NCBI GenBank assembly: GCA_026983775.1
Contig: JALSTK010000129.1
Span: 1 to 42,955 of the forward strand
Direction of reading: 5' to 3'
Length of the DNA stretch: 42,955 bases
Source of the DNA: Calditrichia bacterium
GTDB taxonomy: Bacteria > Calditrichota > Calditrichia > Calditrichales > Calditrichaceae
This document shows, one piece after another, positions 30,914 to 40,862 of the stretch (its first letter is position 1; each line of letters opens with the position of its first letter). A program made the translations under genes and the position numbers. Under the pieces are notes generated by a model, which saw nothing but the letters and a program-made list of their open reading frames with translations, had not been told where the DNA came from and did no database searches.

Positions 30914-33900
30914 ATGAAATTAGGTGCCGTGTATAAGATTTGTTTCTATGTGTTCCTTTTCGGACTGATTTTTGAAAATTTATTGTCTGCCCAGACTTTA
31001 AACCTCAGAAATTATTCTGCAGAAGATGGCCTTATTCAATCCCAGATTCAAGCCATCCTTCAGGACGATGAGGGTTATCTTTGGTTTGCCACAATGAATG
31101 GCGTTTACAAATATGACGGTCATTCCTTTCTAAATTATAATCAGGATAGCGGTCTGGCTTCCAATTTTATACAATGTGCCCTTAAAGACGATCAGGGGAA
31201 TTTGTGGTTCGGTCATAATAATGGCTGTTTAACGGAATATAATTGCCGTAGTAAGTCCTTTATCGTGCATTTCTTAACTTCACAACAGTCGGATGCTTCT
31301 TTAACCGTTTATTCTCTCTTTGAAGACAGTGAACACCATATCTGGGCCGGAACGGTCGGCAAAGGTGTTTTTGAAATCCAAGAAGATACCCTGCTTAATT
31401 TTCAAAAAAAGGATGGCTTAAGTAGCAACTATATTCTTGCCATAAGTGAAGATGGAAAGAACAATATCTGGTTGGGTACCGATCATGGTATCACACTTTT
31501 CAATATCCAAACAGGGCGGATTGATTCGCTTACCGCCCGGGACGGGTTACCGGTTAAAGGAGTTTCCGGTTTACTCAGGGATGATACGGGTGATATTTGG
31601 ATCGGCACTAAAGACAAAGGATTGTACCTGTACAAACCTTCTGACCGATCGGTTATTCATTTAAACGCTGTTTCCAACCTTAGAGCCAAAAATATATGGG
31701 GCTTATATGAAGATTCAAATAGAGATATTTGGTTTCTCACTGAGAATCAGGGTGCCGTTCGATATATTGGAGGCAAACCTCCTCAAAAGAAAGGACAATT
31801 TGAGTTTTATACTACCCGCAACGGCCTGAGCTTTAATACCATCAATTGTGTTTTCGAAGATTCCGAGGGGAATTATTGGTTCGGAACCAATGGCATGGGA
31901 GTCTGTGAATTACGTGATGAGAGTTTTAAACTCTATTCGAAAGTGCAGGGACTTCAGGATAACAGTGTCTGGAGTATCTATGTGGATAATCCGAATCATA
32001 TTTGGGTCGGAACCAATAAGGGCATTTCTGAAATCGAAATCAAATCCGGCAAAATTCGGGTTAAAAATCAATTGTTTTCTAAGCTCCAGGGATCTTTCTT
32101 AAATAATGTAAACAAAATTTTTAAGGATCACAATGGAACCCTCTGGATTGTTGTGCTAAATAAGGGACTTTATTATAAGAAGGGTTTACAGCGGACATGG
32201 AAAAAATTTCGTTTACCTGTAAGATATCGGAGCTATAAAGTTTCCAGCGCGGAAATAAGTAAGCAAGGAAGTATTTTCATCGGCACACAATACCATGGTT
32301 TACTCATTTATGACCCGAATAAAAATAAATTTAAACAGGTTAATCGTACGGGTGGATTAATCAGCAGCGATACCATCCGCGTTATTAATCGGGACCGTGA
32401 CGGCGACCTGTGGATCGGAACGGAAAACGGTGGCCTGATACGGTATGACGGTTCGCACTTCAAAATTTTCAATACGGCCTTCCATTCAGCCACTTCAATT
32501 GCCAAAGGCAAAGGACAGGATATTTGGGTCGTCACCTATACGGATCAGCTGTTTTTATTGCGCAACGGTAAAGCGATCGACTATACAAAAGGGTATGGAT
32601 TAGCCGGACAGACATTATATTCGGTGGTTGCCGATTCCCACGAAGTATGGGTAGGCATCAGCAAGGGGGTTGCACGTCTGAAATACGGCCTTAAACGGTT
32701 TGAATTTTTCGGAAAACAGGGTGGTTTCCCCATTGCCGAAACCAATGAGAATGCAGCCTTCCGCGATCGGTGGGGCCATTTTTGGTTCGGAACGATCGAC
32801 GGACTGGTTGAGTTTGATCCTGCCAAGGTAAGAAAAAATATCAAAGCTCCCCTTATCCATATTACCGATCTTAAAATATTTCATCAATCGGCCCCGTTTC
32901 CCAGAGACGCCAAATTTCGATACAATCAAAATTATTTAACATTCGATTTTATCGGGCTGAGTTTTACGGTACCGGAAAAAGTGCGCTATCAATATAAGCT
33001 TGAGGGATTCGATCGAAACTGGTCACCCATAACGGACGCCGTGTATGCCACTTATTCCAATTTACCTTCCGGAACATACACCTTCATGGTTAAAGCCCGA
33101 AATAATGACGGCATCTGGGATAAGACTCCGGCGGCCTATTCGTTTACCATCATGCCTCCTTTTTGGAAGACCTGGTGGTTCGGAATTATCATCCTCTTTT
33201 TCGTAGGGTTTGCTATTTACCTGCTTATTTATTACCGCACGAGAAAAATCGATCAGGATCGCAGACGCCTCGAAGAAAAAGTAACCGAACGTACTAAGGA
33301 ATTACAACGGGAAAAAGAGGAAGTGGAAAAAGCATATGAGGCCTTGCATGAAAGTGAAACAAAGTTCAGGTCATACACGGAGTTAGCCAGTTCGGGGATA
33401 TATATTCACCAGGATGATCGCTTTAAATATGTAAATAAAGCGGGCCGACAGATTTCCGGCTATACAAATAAGGAATTGATGCAGATGAATATCTGGAATA
33501 TCGTTCATCCTGATTTTAGAGAAATGATGAAGCAACGTTTTTTGGATCGAATGCAGGGCAAAAAAACCCCTGCAAGATATGAATTCAAAATCCTTACCAA
33601 AAACAAAGAAGAGAGATGGCTTGATTTCTCGGGGAAAATAATTACTTATGACGGCAAGCCTGCATTGCTTGCGACTGTTTTTGATATCACCGATCGTAAG
33701 AAAGCCGAAGAAGCCCTGATCGCAGAGAAAGAACGACTATCCGTCACATTGCGCAATATATCCGAAGGGGTAATTTCAGTCGATACGGATCATAATATAG
33801 TACTGATGAATCGAAGAGCAAAAGAATTACTGGAATGTCCCGGCGATTGTACCGAACGAAAGATAGATAAGATTTTAAAATTACGGGATGTACATACTTC

Positions 33901-35233
33901 GAAACCGGTGAAACCGGTGGACGAACTGCTAAATTTAAACGGGAATCCGGTCGAAGAGCGAACAGCGCTTCTGATTACTCATAAAGATCAGGAACGTTTG
34001 GTGGAATATAGTGTTTCGTTATTGAAAAATAAGGAAAGCGAAACCATGGGTGCCGTGCTTGTCTTACGGGATATTACCGAGAAACATCGTTTGGAACAGG
34101 AAGTTCTGAAATCTCAGAAGCTGGAATCGGTCGGAATTCTGGCCGGGGGTATCGCCCATGACTTCAATAATATCTTAACGGCCATTATCGGCAATTTATC
34201 ATTGATTAAAATGAATATATCCCCCGATGAGAAAGTATTGAAACGTATTGAAAGTGCGGAAAAGGCCTCGGCTCGTGCCCAGGAACTCACTCAGCAGCTT
34301 TTGACCTTTTCCAAAGGAGGTACCCCGGTAAAACAACTCACTTCGATCCGGGATTTGATAAGTGATTCGGTGGAATTCATTTTAGCCGGTTCAAATGTTA
34401 AGTGCGAACTGAATTTTGATCCCGGTTTACCGGCAGTTGATGTGGATGCGGGCCAGATAAGTCAGGTTGTCCAGAACCTTGTGCTTAATGCAGATCAGGC
34501 CATGCCCGAGGGGGGAACCATCCATATTCGGGCCTACCCCGTTGCGGTCGGTAACGGCAAGAAAGCAGATTTGGATCCGGGCTCCTATGTATGTATTGAG
34601 GTGGCGGATAATGGGATCGGAATTTCCGGCGAGTATCTTCCTAAAATTTTTGATCCTTTCTTCAGCACGAAACAGAGCGGCAGCGGATTGGGATTGGCCA
34701 CTTGTTATTCCATAATGAAAAAGCATAACGGCAGTATCCAGGTGAAATCCTCCTTAGGAGAAGGAACGACTTTTTTTCTCTATCTCCCGGCATCAGAAAA
34801 ATCCGTTGAGAAGACTCCGGTTGAAATACCCTCTATATATAGTAAAGGCAGCGGTTCCATCCTGATAATGGATGATGAAGCGATTATCAGAGAGACGGCT
34901 ACGGAAATGCTAAGTTATCTGGGATATACAGTAACCACAGTGGAAGACGGGCAACAAGCGATCGATGTGTATAAAAAGTCTCTGAACAATCAGCATAAAT
35001 TCACGGCAATTATTATGGATCTTACCATACCCGGAGGCATGGGCGGGAAGACGGCTGTTCGGGAGATCCTATCTATGGATCCGGAAGCTACGGTAATTGT
35101 CTCCAGCGGATATTCCACAGATCCGATCATGGCCGATTATAAGGAATACGGATTCAGGGGACGGTTGAAGAAACCTTTTACAATTAATGAAATAGCCCGT
35201 GTTTTTACAACCCTGCGCATCGGAATGGAATGA
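30914..35233 (+). CDS. Hybrid sensor histidine kinase with two-component propeller sensor
   Basis: A 1439-residue hybrid kinase. A signal/anchor segment covers residues 8-28. Then come Reg_prop propeller repeats (about 30-650, each marked by WIGT/WFGT plus Gly; at least nine visible). A Y_Y_Y domain is about 655-745, TM about 755-775, coiled coil about 780-820, two PAS domains (about 820-940 and 945-1055), HisKA with His1082 in GIAHDFNNIL, and a catalytic domain with NADQAMPEGG, DNGIGI and GSGLGLA. A C-terminal receiver has the acceptor Asp1369 (IIMDLTIPGG). It resembles Bacteroidota hybrid systems but has no AraC output domain. It sits before rnhA and the TonB receptor, though that is across 840 bases. 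Confidence 0.93.
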   Translation: MKLGAVYKICFYVFLFGLIFENLLSAQTLNLRNYSAEDGLIQSQIQAILQDDEGYLWFATMNGVYKYDGHSFLNYNQDSGLASNFIQCALKDDQGNLWFGHNNGCLTEYNCRSKSFIVHFLTSQQSDASLTVYSLFEDSEHHIWAGTVGKGVFEIQEDTLLNFQKKDGLSSNYILAISEDGKNNIWLGTDHGITLFNIQTGRIDSLTARDGLPVKGVSGLLRDDTGDIWIGTKDKGLYLYKPSDRSVIHLNAVSNLRAKNIWGLYEDSNRDIWFLTENQGAVRYIGGKPPQKKGQFEFYTTRNGLSFNTINCVFEDSEGNYWFGTNGMGVCELRDESFKLYSKVQGLQDNSVWSIYVDNPNHIWVGTNKGISEIEIKSGKIRVKNQLFSKLQGSFLNNVNKIFKDHNGTLWIVVLNKGLYYKKGLQRTWKKFRLPVRYRSYKVSSAEISKQGSIFIGTQYHGLLIYDPNKNKFKQVNRTGGLISSDTIRVINRDRDGDLWIGTENGGLIRYDGSHFKIFNTAFHSATSIAKGKGQDIWVVTYTDQLFLLRNGKAIDYTKGYGLAGQTLYSVVADSHEVWVGISKGVARLKYGLKRFEFFGKQGGFPIAETNENAAFRDRWGHFWFGTIDGLVEFDPAKVRKNIKAPLIHITDLKIFHQSAPFPRDAKFRYNQNYLTFDFIGLSFTVPEKVRYQYKLEGFDRNWSPITDAVYATYSNLPSGTYTFMVKARNNDGIWDKTPAAYSFTIMPPFWKTWWFGIIILFFVGFAIYLLIYYRTRKIDQDRRRLEEKVTERTKELQREKEEVEKAYEALHESETKFRSYTELASSGIYIHQDDRFKYVNKAGRQISGYTNKELMQMNIWNIVHPDFREMMKQRFLDRMQGKKTPARYEFKILTKNKEERWLDFSGKIITYDGKPALLATVFDITDRKKAEEALIAEKERLSVTLRNISEGVISVDTDHNIVLMNRRAKELLECPGDCTERKIDKILKLRDVHTSKPVKPVDELLNLNGNPVEERTALLITHKDQERLVEYSVSLLKNKESETMGAVLVLRDITEKHRLEQEVLKSQKLESVGILAGGIAHDFNNILTAIIGNLSLIKMNISPDEKVLKRIESAEKASARAQELTQQLLTFSKGGTPVKQLTSIRDLISDSVEFILAGSNVKCELNFDPGLPAVDVDAGQISQVVQNLVLNADQAMPEGGTIHIRAYPVAVGNGKKADLDPGSYVCIEVADNGIGISGEYLPKIFDPFFSTKQSGSGLGLATCYSIMKKHNGSIQVKSSLGEGTTFFLYLPASEKSVEKTPVEIPSIYSKGSGSILIMDDEAIIRETATEMLSYLGYTVTTVEDGQQAIDVYKKSLNNQHKFTAIIMDLTIPGGMGGKTAVREILSMDPEATVIVSSGYSTDPIMADYKEYGFRGRLKKPFTINEIARVFTTLRIGME

Positions 35234-35237
35234 TTTT

Positions 35238-35702
35238 TCAGAAGGCAAGCAAGTTATCTTCCTTTAAATCTTTCCCGGCAGCCGCCTGAACAGCCAATTG
35301 ATCGCAACGTTCATTTTCAGAATGTCCGGCATGTCCCTTTACCCAATGAAAAGTTACCTCGTGTCGCTCCAATAATTTTAGTAATCGCTGCCAAAGGTCC
35401 GGATTTTTCGCCTTTTCTTTTTTGTTGCGCATCCAGCTGTTTTTCTGCCATCGTTTTGCCCAACCTTTTTGAATGGCATCCACGATATAGCGTGAATCGG
35501 AATAGATTTCTATGGTGCAGGGTTCTTTTAAAGCTTCCAAACCGGCAATGATGGCCATGAGTTCCATCCGATTGTTGGTGGTTTTTTTGTATCCTGCGGA
35601 TAATTCCAGTTCATGATCTCCGTAACGCAGGATGGTTCCATACCCACCCGGACCCGGATTCCCGGAACAGGCACCGTCTGTATACATTTCTACTTTTTTC
35701 AA
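35238..35702 (-). CDS. rnhA: Ribonuclease HI
   Basis: Degrades RNA in RNA-DNA hybrids. Catalytic residues are visible: the Asp in EMYTDGACSGNPGPGGYG, the Glu in NNRMELMAIIAGLEAL, the Asp in IYSDSRYIVDAI and the later His-Asn-Glu stretch (GHSENERCDQLAV). The family size is about 154 residues. I take the TTG at 35702 as start because GGAG lies 7 bases upstream and the protein then begins LKKVEMYTDG as in the family. A longer frame from GTG 35726 is possible. The gene is convergent with the hybrid kinase, 4 bases between stops, with no terminator visible between them. Confidence 0.95.
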   Translation of the reverse strand: MKKVEMYTDGACSGNPGPGGYGTILRYGDHELELSAGYKKTTNNRMELMAIIAGLEALKEPCTIEIYSDSRYIVDAIQKGWAKRWQKNSWMRNKKEKAKNPDLWQRLLKLLERHEVTFHWVKGHAGHSENERCDQLAVQAAAGKDLKEDNLLAF

Positions 35703-35726
35703 TGGGTTCTCCGTATGATAACACAC

Positions 35727-36076
35727 AAAATTTTAGATCATATAACCGACCCTTCACTCCGGCGGGAGGGTATCCCCTTTGCCAGGAATTAGAACTAAAT
35801 GAACTTAATAAAAAAACAAACAGGTTCGAAATAAAAATAGTTGGAGTGTTTTTTAAACAAATTGTATATTTTAACGTAAATTATTAAACGATAATGGAAC
35901 GGAAAAGGTTGGTTGCAATTTCAAAATGCCAAGCGTAGTCACTTTGTAGGGGCAGTTGAACCGACCCGTCGAATCAAGAGCGACTTGCCGATCGATGAAG
36001 AGTAAGGCACCTGTTATTTTGCTTTCTTTCCAGCGAAGAGGCAATAAGTGCGCAGCTTTAAAGAATTGAAGGGGCC
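35727..36076 (+). other. 350-bp gene-free leader before the TonB receptor
   Basis: No gene is seen. A possible promoter (TTGGAG at 35841-35846, TATATT at 35865-35870, 18-base spacer) may drive the TonB receptor, which would then have a leader of about 200 bases. The leader lacks an obvious riboswitch-like conserved core that I can recognise. CTCC/GGAG near 35756-35767 is a small hairpin only. Confidence 0.4.
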
Positions 36077-38446
36077 ATGGAAATAAGAGATATACGATTA
36101 ATTATTCCGATTATATTCTGTATTCCCGTTCTATTGTTATCCCAGAACAAGGCATCGATTAGCGGATTCGTTTTTGACCGGAACAATAAAGAAACGGTCA
36201 TCGGGGCCAATGTCTACTTACAGGAATTACCTCTGGGAAGCAGTACCAACCAGAGCGGTTATTACATCATCACGGATATTCCCCGCGGTAACTATACCCT
36301 GATTTGTGATTATGTCGGATATGAGAGATTCCAATTACCTGTATCCATGAAAAAGGGTGAAAAGAAACGCATCAACATCTTTCTTAAAGAGCAGACATTG
36401 ACCGGTAAAACCATCGTGGTAGCAGCCGATTCGGTTCGAATTGCAGAACGCCTGTTCCGTGAACCCATCTCGAAAATCGATTTTACACCGAGAGAAATAA
36501 AAAAGATTCCTCAGGTGGCTGAAGCGGACTTATTGCGTTCCTTACAAACGTTGCCGGGCATCGTTCCTGTTTCCGATTTTTCATCAGCTCTCTATGTAAG
36601 GGGAGGCACACCGGATCAGAATCTCTATATGATTGACGGTGCCGACGTATATAATCCGGAACATGCTTTTGGTCTTTTCTCCACTTTCAATACAGACGCT
36701 ATAAAACATGTGGATTTTTCAAAAGGCGGTTTTGGGGCCCGTTACGGAGGGCGTCTTTCGTCCATTATGGATGTAACCTATCTGGATGGCAACAGAGAGC
36801 GATTCGAGGGTACGGCCTCCGTTAGTTTACTGGCTGCAAAAACCACCCTGCAAATGCCTCTGGGCAAGTCCGGCTCCATTTCCGGCTCTGTACGGCGTAC
36901 TTATTTTGATAAGACGGTAGCTCCTTTTATCGATAATATTCCCAATTACTATTTTTACGATGCGAATCTCAAAGCCTATTTTGATTTGAACGCCGATAAT
37001 AAGTTGAGCCTTTCCTTTTTTGGCGGACGGGATGTGCTCAACTTTCGAATAAATGAAAAGAACCAGGATAGCTTCGGTTTCGATTACGATTGGGGCAACA
37101 GTACGGCCAGCCTCTTGTGGACAAGGGTATTTACACCACGTCTCTTTTCCCGGTTTTGGATTACGGGTAGCCGTTTTTCATCGCATTTTAAAACGGCCGG
37201 TGGATTTGATATTCTGGAAAATAATAAAATTGATGACCTGACCTTAAAAGGCTATCTGGAATATGCCAAATCTTCCCGATTATTTTTTAAAACCGGATTT
37301 GAACAGAAAAATATTCACGGCACCTATTATGAAGAATTCCCCGGCGGCCTCTCTGACGTGAATCGCTATGTTTACCATACAGCGGCCTTTGTGGAAACGG
37401 AGTGGAAGCCGACACGTCTATGGGACATGAATATCGGCTTACGTTACAATTATTTTAACAGTGAACGTACTTTTCAGAATGTAGCACCGCGATTTGCTCT
37501 CAAGTATCGTCTGACCGAAACCAGTAATCTTAAATTTGCCTCCGGTGTGTATTACCAGTATCTCCATCGCATCCCCCGTGGTTTCTTTACCAGTCTGTGG
37601 ACCACCTCGGACAAATATCAGGGCGCGAGCCGTGCGTATCATCTCATCAGCGGTTACCAGAAAGAATTATCCCGCAACTTTTCGCTTGATGCCGAGGTCT
37701 ATTATAAAAAGTATCACCATATTTATGCTTATAATCATAATGCTCTGGTCGATTTGGAACCTGTTGGCCATACGGCTGACGGTCGTGCTATTTACGGAAA
37801 CACAAAAGGTCTGTTTCTGCATGGTAACGGACAATCTGTAGGTTTGGAAGTTCTGCTTAAAAAAGATAACGGACCGGTTAGCGGATGGCTGGGGTATTCT
37901 CTGGCTCATACCCAATATACGTTTGACGGCATCAATCGGGATAAACCGTTTGCACCGCGTCATGACCGCTTACACACCATTAATTTGGTGGCCCATATGG
38001 ATGTGAACCGTTCGTTGGCGGCTTTGCGTAAAAAAGTATACCATCCCGGGAAGAGCCGTTGGCTGATCAGCCTAAACCTGGTTTATATGAGTGGACAACC
38101 GCTTACTGTACCCAGTTCCGCTTATCTTACCAACTATTTTCCCGATCTGGATTCTTATCTGGCCAACACCAGGCAGGGTGGAGAAGACTACTCTATTTAT
38201 CCTTCTGCTATTAATGCTTATCGTTTACCCTATTACGGAAGGATTGATCTTAGTATAACCTATGAGAAGAAATACGCATCGTGGCAGCTCTCCCCTTATT
38301 TACAGATTTACAATACCTTTAATCGGCAGAATGTGTGGTTTATCCGATATACGGATGAGAGTACCGGAGATGAGGTTATTCAGAAACCGAAGACGATCTA
38401 TATGTTACCTTTTTTACCGACTATTGGCGTAACGGTTACATTTTAA
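36077..38446 (+). CDS. TonB-dependent receptor with carboxypeptidase-like N-domain
   Basis: A 789-residue outer-membrane receptor. Signal peptide about 1-24 (IPIIFCIPVLLLSQ). A CarboxypepD_reg-like domain covers about 28-110 (ISGFVFDRNNKETVIGANVYL, then GYYIITDIPRGNYTL). The plug follows, about 130-235 (FSSALYVRGGTPDQNLYMIDG), then a long barrel ending in a terminal Phe (GVTVTF). Such receptors import large ligands such as siderophores, vitamins or oligosaccharides. The typical SusD partner is missing; instead a DUF4249-like lipoprotein follows after 18 bases. GAAGGGGCC lies ahead of the ATG. The substrate is not readable. Confidence 0.93.
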   Translation: MEIRDIRLIIPIIFCIPVLLLSQNKASISGFVFDRNNKETVIGANVYLQELPLGSSTNQSGYYIITDIPRGNYTLICDYVGYERFQLPVSMKKGEKKRINIFLKEQTLTGKTIVVAADSVRIAERLFREPISKIDFTPREIKKIPQVAEADLLRSLQTLPGIVPVSDFSSALYVRGGTPDQNLYMIDGADVYNPEHAFGLFSTFNTDAIKHVDFSKGGFGARYGGRLSSIMDVTYLDGNRERFEGTASVSLLAAKTTLQMPLGKSGSISGSVRRTYFDKTVAPFIDNIPNYYFYDANLKAYFDLNADNKLSLSFFGGRDVLNFRINEKNQDSFGFDYDWGNSTASLLWTRVFTPRLFSRFWITGSRFSSHFKTAGGFDILENNKIDDLTLKGYLEYAKSSRLFFKTGFEQKNIHGTYYEEFPGGLSDVNRYVYHTAAFVETEWKPTRLWDMNIGLRYNYFNSERTFQNVAPRFALKYRLTETSNLKFASGVYYQYLHRIPRGFFTSLWTTSDKYQGASRAYHLISGYQKELSRNFSLDAEVYYKKYHHIYAYNHNALVDLEPVGHTADGRAIYGNTKGLFLHGNGQSVGLEVLLKKDNGPVSGWLGYSLAHTQYTFDGINRDKPFAPRHDRLHTINLVAHMDVNRSLAALRKKVYHPGKSRWLISLNLVYMSGQPLTVPSSAYLTNYFPDLDSYLANTRQGGEDYSIYPSAINAYRLPYYGRIDLSITYEKKYASWQLSPYLQIYNTFNRQNVWFIRYTDESTGDEVIQKPKTIYMLPFLPTIGVTVTF

Positions 38447-38464
38447 AATGGATGAAAGAAGAGT

Positions 38465-39472
38465 ATGAAAAGAAAAGATTTCGAAAATTTTAAGAAATTT
38501 CCAAAAGCTTTTAAAGTAAAGAAGCTAAATCGGAGAGTCGGGATAGGTTCTTTTTACATTTACCTTCTTCTTCTCGCCCTTCCCTGGATGTGGATGTCCT
38601 GCGGCAAAGGGGTTGTGGAAATAAGTCCAAAGAATTATCAACCCAAGATTGTCATCGAAGGTTATTTATATCCCCATCATCCGGTTGGTCGGATCAAAAT
38701 TTCCCGTAATTTTCCTTTGAATAGCAAGATAAGCCGGGCAGCTTTACTGTTGCCGGATGCCCGGGTTTTTATTACCGATCTGGGAAGCAATCGAAAAATC
38801 GGATTGCTGTATGATTCCCGGGAACAAAAGTACTATGATCCCAACGATCAGTTGGATGTGGAATACGGCCGTTCTTATCGTTTGGAGGTTGCCGCTACCG
38901 TCGATGGCCGGGCTCTTCAGGCTTCAGCGGTTACTCGCGTCCCTCAAAAGGGTTTTGCCATTGATCGCAGCCGGACCCGTGATTCGCTCTATTATCTGCA
39001 AAAGGACCTTTCCGGTCGGGATGTGAAACCACAGATTTTTTTCAGCACATCGCCGGGAACGAATTTCTATGGTTTTTCCATTGTCGCCCTGGATACTGCT
39101 CTGAATAATTTTATCTTCCCACCGGAGAATCCGTTTTTATTTCCTAAGTGGGGAGTGGATCAGGTTAAAAAGAATTTTGAGAAATTGATCCAGAGCCGCG
39201 ATCAGATTTTTGATGTTCTGCCCGGAAACGGACGAATGGATCGTATCCTCGAATGGTTCCATTTTATGTTTTACGGCCGGTATCGTATTGTGGCCTATGC
39301 CGGTGATGATAATATGAAGGATTATTATTTCACCTTCAAGATGGTTATGGAAATGGATGGGAATTTGCATGAACCGGTAATGCATATCGACGGAGACGGA
39401 ATCGGTATTTTCGGCTCGGCCATTGCCGATACCTTGTTTTTTAAGGTGAAAAGGCCGCCCGTCGGACTTTAA
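38465..39472 (+). CDS. DUF4249-like lipoprotein
   Basis: A 335-residue probable lipoprotein. The first about 30 residues are basic, followed by a hydrophobic segment (FYIYLLLLALPWMWMSC), and Cys is the likely lipidation site in WMSC. The mature N-terminus YQPKIVIEGYLYPHHPVGRIKISRNFPL matches the pattern of DUF4249 proteins of Bacteroidota, and the C-terminal half ends with HIDGDGIGIFGSAIADT, also typical. These often sit beside TonB receptors, and here the gene follows one by 18 bases. It is likely exposed on the outer membrane and assists that receptor. The long basic N-terminus may mean the true start is downstream. Confidence 0.8.
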   Translation: MKRKDFENFKKFPKAFKVKKLNRRVGIGSFYIYLLLLALPWMWMSCGKGVVEISPKNYQPKIVIEGYLYPHHPVGRIKISRNFPLNSKISRAALLLPDARVFITDLGSNRKIGLLYDSREQKYYDPNDQLDVEYGRSYRLEVAATVDGRALQASAVTRVPQKGFAIDRSRTRDSLYYLQKDLSGRDVKPQIFFSTSPGTNFYGFSIVALDTALNNFIFPPENPFLFPKWGVDQVKKNFEKLIQSRDQIFDVLPGNGRMDRILEWFHFMFYGRYRIVAYAGDDNMKDYYFTFKMVMEMDGNLHEPVMHIDGDGIGIFGSAIADTLFFKVKRPPVGL

Positions 39473-39597
39473 AATAACGATGAATCGCACGCGCAAACGA
39501 TTTTTATTATAACATACCTACCTACTTATCCGAAACAGGCATTTTGTCCCGCTCAAAACATGCTATCCGGATTGAGGGGATCAAAGAGGGATGCCTA

Positions 39598-39626
39598 AAC
39601 CGGCCTGAAAAGCGGAAGGGCCGGTT
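39598..39626. terminator. Hairpin between convergent genes
   Basis: AACCGGCC (39598-39605) pairs with GGCCGGTT (39619-39626) around a 13-base loop. It is just downstream of the minus-strand barrel gene and 125 bases after the DUF4249-like gene. Only TTT follows on the minus strand, so it may be a weak terminator for that gene. Confidence 0.5.
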
Positions 39627-39627
39627 C

Positions 39628-40830
39628 TTAGAATGAAAATTTAAAGCGGACAAAATACCAGCTAGGCAAGGTGCCGAATTCCGAATTTTTGATTCCTTTG
39701 GAAGGGAAAGCCAATAAATAAAGGGTCCAGTTATCGGAAACAGAATATTGCAACGAAGGACCGGCTATCCAGGAATGGTCGGTCGGATTAAAGATAATAA
39801 ACAGGTCCGTCCGCCACAAAGGGGTAAGATCGTAAGCGAATTCCTGAAACAGGCTGTGCCTGGCCGGTGAGAGTTCTCCGGTAATCAATGTTTCGAATTG
39901 CCGGGCGGCCGCATTGCCGGTTGTACCCAATTCATTATACAGGTATTCCGTATGCCAATAGAAGCTGTTACTAAAGGTATAATCATAGGAAAGGGCAATC
40001 GTCCAATAGGGTTGTTTAATGTGTTTTGGGGAGAGAACAAAAGACGGTGGTTGAGGTAGAAAATAAGTGATGTGTGGTTGACTATACACGACTTCTCCGC
40101 GGAATCCACCGTCAAATAGTTGGCCTGACCAGCTACCACCCAGCCGTAAACTATTTCTCTGCCAGCCTCCAATGAGATTAAAATCATATTTCCTGTAATT
40201 AAAGAAGAACCGGGCGGCATAAATAACATCCCCGCTTGCTTTGCCCGGAGTTATCGCAAAATCAAGTTGAGAAAGCGAGCCTAAATAGTACTGCATATGC
40301 AGAGCATCCGTGCCCGGTTTCTCTTCATAATCGAAATCAAGGATATGAAAGGGATTAAATAAATCCGTAGGATTCCATACCAGACATGTTCCCCAGGCGA
40401 TGCGTTGCCGTCCCAGGGTCACCTCCAGATTATTCCACGACCAGTCCAGGTAGATACGGTCGATCTCCGAAGTAGCCTGCATATCATTGGCGTTAATCCA
40501 TTTTTTGTTAAGATTAAAATAGTAGTGGTTGGTACTAAAAAGATTGAAAAAGGAATTACTGTGTTTCGTATTTTTTTGCCAGACCAATAAATGTCTCGAT
40601 TGCAGGGCTATCGTAAAAGCCGGGGAAGCATACCATGTCATATTAAGTCGGGTTTGCAGGGTGTTTTGGAAGTGACCCGCCCTGGAGCTGAAACCGGCAA
40701 AATTTCCTCTCTGGTAGCTGGACAGATTCTTAACATAGCCACCGATATTGAAAGAAGATTCCTGTGCAAAGAGAGTTGCGCTCAGCAATAAAAACAGAAT
40801 GAGTTGTATCTCGGTAAATTTTTTATTCAT
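39628..40830 (-). CDS. Outer-membrane beta-barrel protein, porin-like
   Basis: A 400-residue protein on the minus strand. It has a signal peptide (MNKKFTEIQLILFLLLSATLFAQ), then a pattern of alternating aromatic and polar residues, TLGRQRIAWGTCLVWNPTDLFNP near residue 140, and a terminal Phe (VRFKFSF) as in barrels. The GRQRIAWG plus WNPTDLFNP motif is common in DUF1302-like or LPS-independent porins that I have seen near ABC transporters, but the family name is not certain. It follows the ATPase by 32 bases and the permease before it, so the three form an operon. It may be the outer-membrane exit or the client of that transporter. Confidence 0.75.
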   Translation of the reverse strand: MNKKFTEIQLILFLLLSATLFAQESSFNIGGYVKNLSSYQRGNFAGFSSRAGHFQNTLQTRLNMTWYASPAFTIALQSRHLLVWQKNTKHSNSFFNLFSTNHYYFNLNKKWINANDMQATSEIDRIYLDWSWNNLEVTLGRQRIAWGTCLVWNPTDLFNPFHILDFDYEEKPGTDALHMQYYLGSLSQLDFAITPGKASGDVIYAARFFFNYRKYDFNLIGGWQRNSLRLGGSWSGQLFDGGFRGEVVYSQPHITYFLPQPPSFVLSPKHIKQPYWTIALSYDYTFSNSFYWHTEYLYNELGTTGNAAARQFETLITGELSPARHSLFQEFAYDLTPLWRTDLFIIFNPTDHSWIAGPSLQYSVSDNWTLYLLAFPSKGIKNSEFGTLPSWYFVRFKFSF

Positions 40831-40862
40831 TGCTTTTTCTATACTCTATAACCGATGTTGGT

